From Deinococcus aetherius (GTDB taxonomy: Bacteria > Deinococcota > Deinococci > Deinococcales > Deinococcaceae): a stretch of 64,000 nt of DNA. The stretch covers positions 372,001-436,000 of the forward strand of contig NZ_AP026561.1 in NCBI RefSeq assembly GCF_025997855.1, read 5' to 3'. The notes under the pieces are model-generated. The model ran no database searches. It saw only the letters and a program-made list of their open reading frames with translations, and was not told where the DNA came from. Both the position numbers and the translations under genes were made by a program. Numbering within the stretch: position 1 is the stretch's first letter; every line of letters starts with the position of its first letter. Of the stretch, positions 60,652 through 64,000 are shown in pieces.

Positions 60652-62754
60652 ATGCCCCTGCCCCCCGACTACGACGCCCGGGTGTACGCGGGCGTGCTCG
60701 GCAAGATCATCGGCGTGTACGCGGGACGTCCGGTCGAGAACTGGACGCACGCGCGCATCGCCGCCGAGCTCGGCGAGGTGCGCGGCTACGTGAACGACCG
60801 GCTGGGCCTGCCCCTGATCGTGCCCGACGACGACATCACCGGGACCTTCACCTTCCTGCGCGCCCTGGAGGACGCCTCCTGGGGCGCCGACCTCACGCCG
60901 CAGGACGTCGCCGAGGCCTGGCTCAACTATATCGTCGAGGAGCGCACCATCCTGTGGTGGGGCGGCCTGGGCAACTCCACCGAGCACACCGCCTACCTGC
61001 GGCTCAGGGGCGGTGTCCCGGCCCCCCGGAGCGGTTCCGCCGTGCTCAACGGCCGGGTCGTCGCCGAGCAGATCGGCGCCCAGATCTTCATCGACGGCTG
61101 GGGGATGGTCGCCCCCGGCGATCCTGCCCTCGCCGCCCGACTCGCCCGCGCGGCGGCCAGCGTCAGCCACGACGGCGAGGCGGTGCATGCGGCCGTCCTC
61201 CTCGCGGCGATGGAGGCCCTCGCCTTCGTAGAGGACGACCTGAACCGGATCTACGACGCGGCCCTCGCCTTCATTCCGGGGGACTCGGTGATCGCCCGCC
61301 TCGTCGGGGACCTGCGCGCGTGGCGCGGGGCGGAGCCGGACTGGCGGGTCACGCGGGAGCGCATCGAGGCGGAGTACGGCTACGACCGCTACGGCGGCCT
61401 GGTCCACGTCGTGCCCAACCACGCCCTGGTGCAGCTCGCACTGCTCTACGCGGACGGCGACTTCACCCGGGCCATGCTCATCGCCAACACGAGCGGCTGG
61501 GACACCGACTGCAACGCGGGCAACGTGGGCTGCTTCCTGGGAATTCAGCAGGGACTGGCGGCCTTCGAGGGGCAGGCGTTCGACTGGCGCTCCCCGGTGG
61601 CCGACCGGCTGTATCTGCCCTCGGCGGAGGGCGGGCGGGCCGTGTCGGACGCGCTGACGGTCGCGGGCCGGGTGGCGGCGCTCGGCCAGCGCCTGGCGGG
61701 GGAGACCCCGGTGCCCCCGGGGGGCGGGGCGCGCTTCCACTTCTCCCAGCCCGGCAGCGTGCAGGGCTTCCGGGCCGGGGGTGACGGGGCACGCGTCGAG
61801 AACGTCGGGGGACGGGCGCTGCGCCTGACCCCCGGTGGGGGAGAGGCCGTGTTCCTCACGCCGACCTTCGTGCCGCCGGACATGCTGCGGCACGAGGGGT
61901 ACGGCCTGGTGGCCTCCCCGGCCCTGCACCCCGGCCAGACGGTACGGGCCACCCTCCTGCCCGGAGACGTGGCGGGGGTCGAGGCACGCCTCGTCGTGCG
62001 GGCGTACGGGCCGGGCGACACGCTGCGCCCCGTGTTCGGCCCGCCCACCCGGCTCACGCCCGGGGAGCATCACCTCGCCTGGCAGGTCCCCGACACCGGA
62101 GGCTGGCCGGTCGCGGAGGTCGGCGTCGCCCTGAGGGGTGCGGGGGACGGCGCTCTGCTCGGCCGGCTGTCGTGGGACGGCGCGCCGGACGTGACCCTCG
62201 CGCGGCCCCCCGGGGAGGGCGAGTCGTGGCGCCGGGCCTGGGTGAATGCCGTGGACGTGTGGGAGGCGCGTTTTCCCGAGGCCTACCGGATGTCGCACAA
62301 CCGTGGCCGGGGACTGCTGCTCCAGGGCGCGGAGGCGTGGCGCGACTACCGCGCCGAGGCGACGCTGACGCCGGTGCTGGCCGAAGCGTTTGGGCTCGTG
62401 GTGCGGGCGGGGGGCTTGCGGCGGTACTACGCCCTGCTCTTGCGGCGGGGAGGGGCGTTGCAGCTCGTGAAGGTGCTGGGGGAGGAGACGGTGCTGGCCG
62501 AGACTTCCTGCCCGTGGTCCTTTGGGGAGGCGCGGGGCTTCGCGCTGGAGGTGCGGGGCGCGGCGGTGTGGGCCTGGCTGGACGGGGAGCTCCTGCTGGA
62601 GGCCCGGGACGGGGAGGAGCCGCTGCCGGGGGGCGCGGTGGGCCTGGTGTGCGAGGAGGGGACGGTGACGTGTGAGGCCGTGCGCGTGACCCCACTGCGG
62701 GGTGACGTGTCCAGGCCGCGGGGCGACCCGATCTCGCGGCCTCCGTCCCCCTGA
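60652..62754 (+). CDS. ADP-ribosylglycohydrolase-family protein with C-terminal beta-sandwich domains
   Basis: 700 aa. Residues 1-335 are the catalytic fold: VYAGVLGKIIGVYAGRPVEN, PDDDITGT (58-65) and NTSGWDTDCNAGNVGCFLGI (about 279-298), matching the paired metal motifs. Residues about 360-510 and 520-690 are two jelly-roll-like modules, the last resembling LamG/DUF1961-type sugar-binding folds (YRAEATLTPVLAEAFGLVVR; VWAWLDGELLLEARDGEEPL). No signal peptide. The gene begins at the base after the ribokinase stop. The coupling of this hydrolase fold to sandwich modules suggests a bulky carbohydrate-linked substrate. A truncated IS1182 gene begins within 12 bp of the stop. Confidence 0.87.
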   Translation: MPLPPDYDARVYAGVLGKIIGVYAGRPVENWTHARIAAELGEVRGYVNDRLGLPLIVPDDDITGTFTFLRALEDASWGADLTPQDVAEAWLNYIVEERTILWWGGLGNSTEHTAYLRLRGGVPAPRSGSAVLNGRVVAEQIGAQIFIDGWGMVAPGDPALAARLARAAASVSHDGEAVHAAVLLAAMEALAFVEDDLNRIYDAALAFIPGDSVIARLVGDLRAWRGAEPDWRVTRERIEAEYGYDRYGGLVHVVPNHALVQLALLYADGDFTRAMLIANTSGWDTDCNAGNVGCFLGIQQGLAAFEGQAFDWRSPVADRLYLPSAEGGRAVSDALTVAGRVAALGQRLAGETPVPPGGGARFHFSQPGSVQGFRAGGDGARVENVGGRALRLTPGGGEAVFLTPTFVPPDMLRHEGYGLVASPALHPGQTVRATLLPGDVAGVEARLVVRAYGPGDTLRPVFGPPTRLTPGEHHLAWQVPDTGGWPVAEVGVALRGAGDGALLGRLSWDGAPDVTLARPPGEGESWRRAWVNAVDVWEARFPEAYRMSHNRGRGLLLQGAEAWRDYRAEATLTPVLAEAFGLVVRAGGLRRYYALLLRRGGALQLVKVLGEETVLAETSCPWSFGEARGFALEVRGAAVWAWLDGELLLEARDGEEPLPGGAVGLVCEEGTVTCEAVRVTPLRGDVSRPRGDPISRPPSP

Positions 62755-62765
62755 GGTTCCCCACC

Positions 62766-63566
62766 GAAGCGGCTTACTCCACCCGTCGTGAACACGAGTG
62801 GATTGGAGACAAGGTCCATGTCAGCGAGACCTGTGATGCTGACCTGCCGCACCTGATCACCCACGTCCACACCACGAATTCCACCGTTCAGGATGTCACC
62901 AGTACGGCCCCGATCCAGGCGGCGTTGGCTCAGCGGAACCTCCTTCCCGAGAAACACATCGTGGATGCCGGGTATATCGACGCGGAACTGCTGGCTTCCA
63001 GTGTCACGGAACATGGGGTGAACCTGATCGGACCGACCCGCGAGAACCGGAGTTGGCAAGCCCGTGCGAGCACGGGCTACGCCGCCAGCCACTTCCAAAT
63101 TGACTGGGACCACTGCCAGGTCACCTGTCCGCAGGGTGCAACCACGCGAGGCTGGTATCCGACGGTGAACCGCTTTGGCACGCTGGAGATCATCATTCAG
63201 TTTGATCGAGAGGTCTGTGCCATGTGTGCCGTTCGGTCCCTGTGCACCAAGGCCAAAGGTGGACGCCGCGTGGTGATTCAACCCCTTGAGAAACACGAAG
63301 CGCTGCGGCTGGCGCGTGAATACGCCACTTCACAGGAGTGGCAAGCCCTGTACCATCAGCGTGCCGGTATCGAGGGCACCTTGTCCCAGGGCACCCGTGC
63401 CCTGGGTCTTCGTCGTACACGTTACCGAGGACTGAGGAAAACGGCCTTGCAGCATGCCGCCACTGGCGCTGCCATCAATGTTCTTCGCGCAGTGCGTTGG
63501 TTGGACGGGGATAAGCCAGGGCGAACCCGCGTCTCCCGCTTCAGTCAACTTGCTCTTCCGGCTTGA
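62766..63566 (+). pseudogene. IS1182-family transposase, 5'-truncated
   Basis: Open without a start from 62766: STRREHEWIGDKVHVSETCD, DADLPHLITHVHTTNSTVQD, HIVDAGYIDAELLASSVTEH, the zinc-like CAMCAVRSLC and a C-terminal YHQRAGIEGTLSQGTRALGL with the catalytic Glu. The N-terminal DNA-binding part and first catalytic Asp region are missing; the upstream sequence is the preceding operon gene. Inactive as it stands. Confidence 0.85.
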
Positions 63567-63896
63567 TCCCCTGACTTCGCCACCAGAGTCAGGAGAATTC
63601 CAGCAGGATTGTCTGGTCGTCTTGCCCTTAGCGGGGCTGAGACAAGATGCAGAAATTTTAGTACGCTAACGAAAAAGTGCGTCTAACAGGCCCTTTATAG
63701 GAGACAAGTGCTCAGAATCTGGGTAACACCCAGGCCCACGTTTCACGTCCTGGTCGCCGCGTGAGTCCAGATGGTCTGACCGCCGTACGACCAGGGGTAA
63801 AGTGTCTTTTTGCAGAGAGCAGGAGCTGAAACCCCGGCCACGGGAAGCACTCAGACCTTGACGGCAGCGGTCCACCCATGTCACTGTTTTGTAGTT
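63567..63896. other. Intergenic region, no gene seen
   Basis: 330 bp with lower GC than its neighbours. It probably includes the right end of the IS1182 element just after the transposase stop, though no inverted partner remains to define it. No convincing frame or hairpin terminator was found. Confidence 0.4.
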
Positions 63897-64000
63897 ATGC
63901 GAAATAGCGAAGGAGGTGGGGAGGCGACCCTACAGGTGATCAAGGCTCTTGCGAATGGGACGCGGTTGACTGTTCTCGACTGGCTCAAGGACCCGGTGGC
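63897..64000 (+). CDS. ArsR-type winged-helix regulator, N-terminal part (cut by window edge)
   Basis: The frame opens with MRNSEGGGEATLQVIKALAN and then GTRLTVLDWLKDPV and runs off the end. 'IKALANGTRLTVLDWL' is the typical first helix pair of ArsR-family DNA-binding domains. Too little is present to say what it senses. Confidence 0.6.
   Translation, partial: MRNSEGGGEATLQVIKALANGTRLTVLDWLKDPV

Noticed and set aside
57192..62298. Long minus-strand frames at 57192-58694, 58256-59641 and 60301-62298
   Set aside because: Shadows of the hydrolase, kinase and unknown-protein genes; no Shine-Dalgarno or recognisable motifs.

Overview
The window is high-GC bacterial DNA with dense coding and heavy antisense open frames. 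Several gene starts have a -10-like hexamer ending 6-7 nt before the start codon, which suggests leaderless transcripts. The gene content (GDPD-phytase fusion, PhoD, choice-of-anchor I protein, LplB/YtcP-type transporters, and IS4, IS6, IS630, IS701, IS982 and IS1182-type insertion sequences) points to a Deinococcus-type organism. That assignment is inference from gene types and sequence style, not from a search. No tRNA, rRNA or CRISPR array was seen. The many intact and broken insertion sequences suggest an accessory part of the genome.

Layout. (1) 1-7,250: a cut-off sugar-binding protein and a divergent GntR regulator. Next is a minus-strand block: SMP-30 lactonase, TetR, then an overlapping trio of luciferase-like monooxygenase, FMN reductase and GH3 beta-glucosidase. 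One promoter in front of the trio carries both a TetR-type dyad and a copy of the GntR-type site. (2) 7,427-12,913: two secreted proteins of unknown function, AraC, VOC and DUF1801 genes. (3) 12,914-20,332: an IS4-like element, a phytase-like protein with an inserted GDPD domain, then DUF1772 and TetR genes lying between two IS701 ends, and an IS6-type element. (4) 20,444-32,424: phosphate-related genes (PhoD, GDPD, Ppx, a broken ppk, a broken extracellular nuclease) mixed with NmrA, carbonic anhydrase, MerR, HAD and a choice-of-anchor I lipoprotein. (5) 32,640-39,549: a TetR/FAD-monooxygenase pair, scrambled fragments, then TetR, a F420-type reductase, a SnoaL-like protein and an SDR. (6) 39,559-41,399: IS630 plus IS982/IS630 wreckage. 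(7) 41,397-49,674: a LacI-governed glycan operon (ABC importer, putative TIM-barrel hydrolase, GH127). (8) 49,829-50,310: IS remnants. (9) 50,391-62,754: a second LacI regulon. (10) 62,757-64,000: a truncated IS1182 transposase and the start of an ArsR-type gene.

The most notable system is region 9. A LacI gene heads a tightly packed operon: an LplB/YtcP-type importer with its binding protein, an unrecognised helical protein, two ADP-ribosylglycohydrolase-fold proteins and a ribokinase. A divergent secreted lipoprotein has duplicated C-terminal modules. Both transcription units start from the same promoter design (TTGACA, 17-18 bp, TACGGT) followed by the same 14-bp dyad, CTTGAWCGTTCAAG. I infer a dedicated system that captures a ribosyl-type conjugate outside the cell, imports it, hydrolyses it and phosphorylates the released sugar. 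The substrate is not known.
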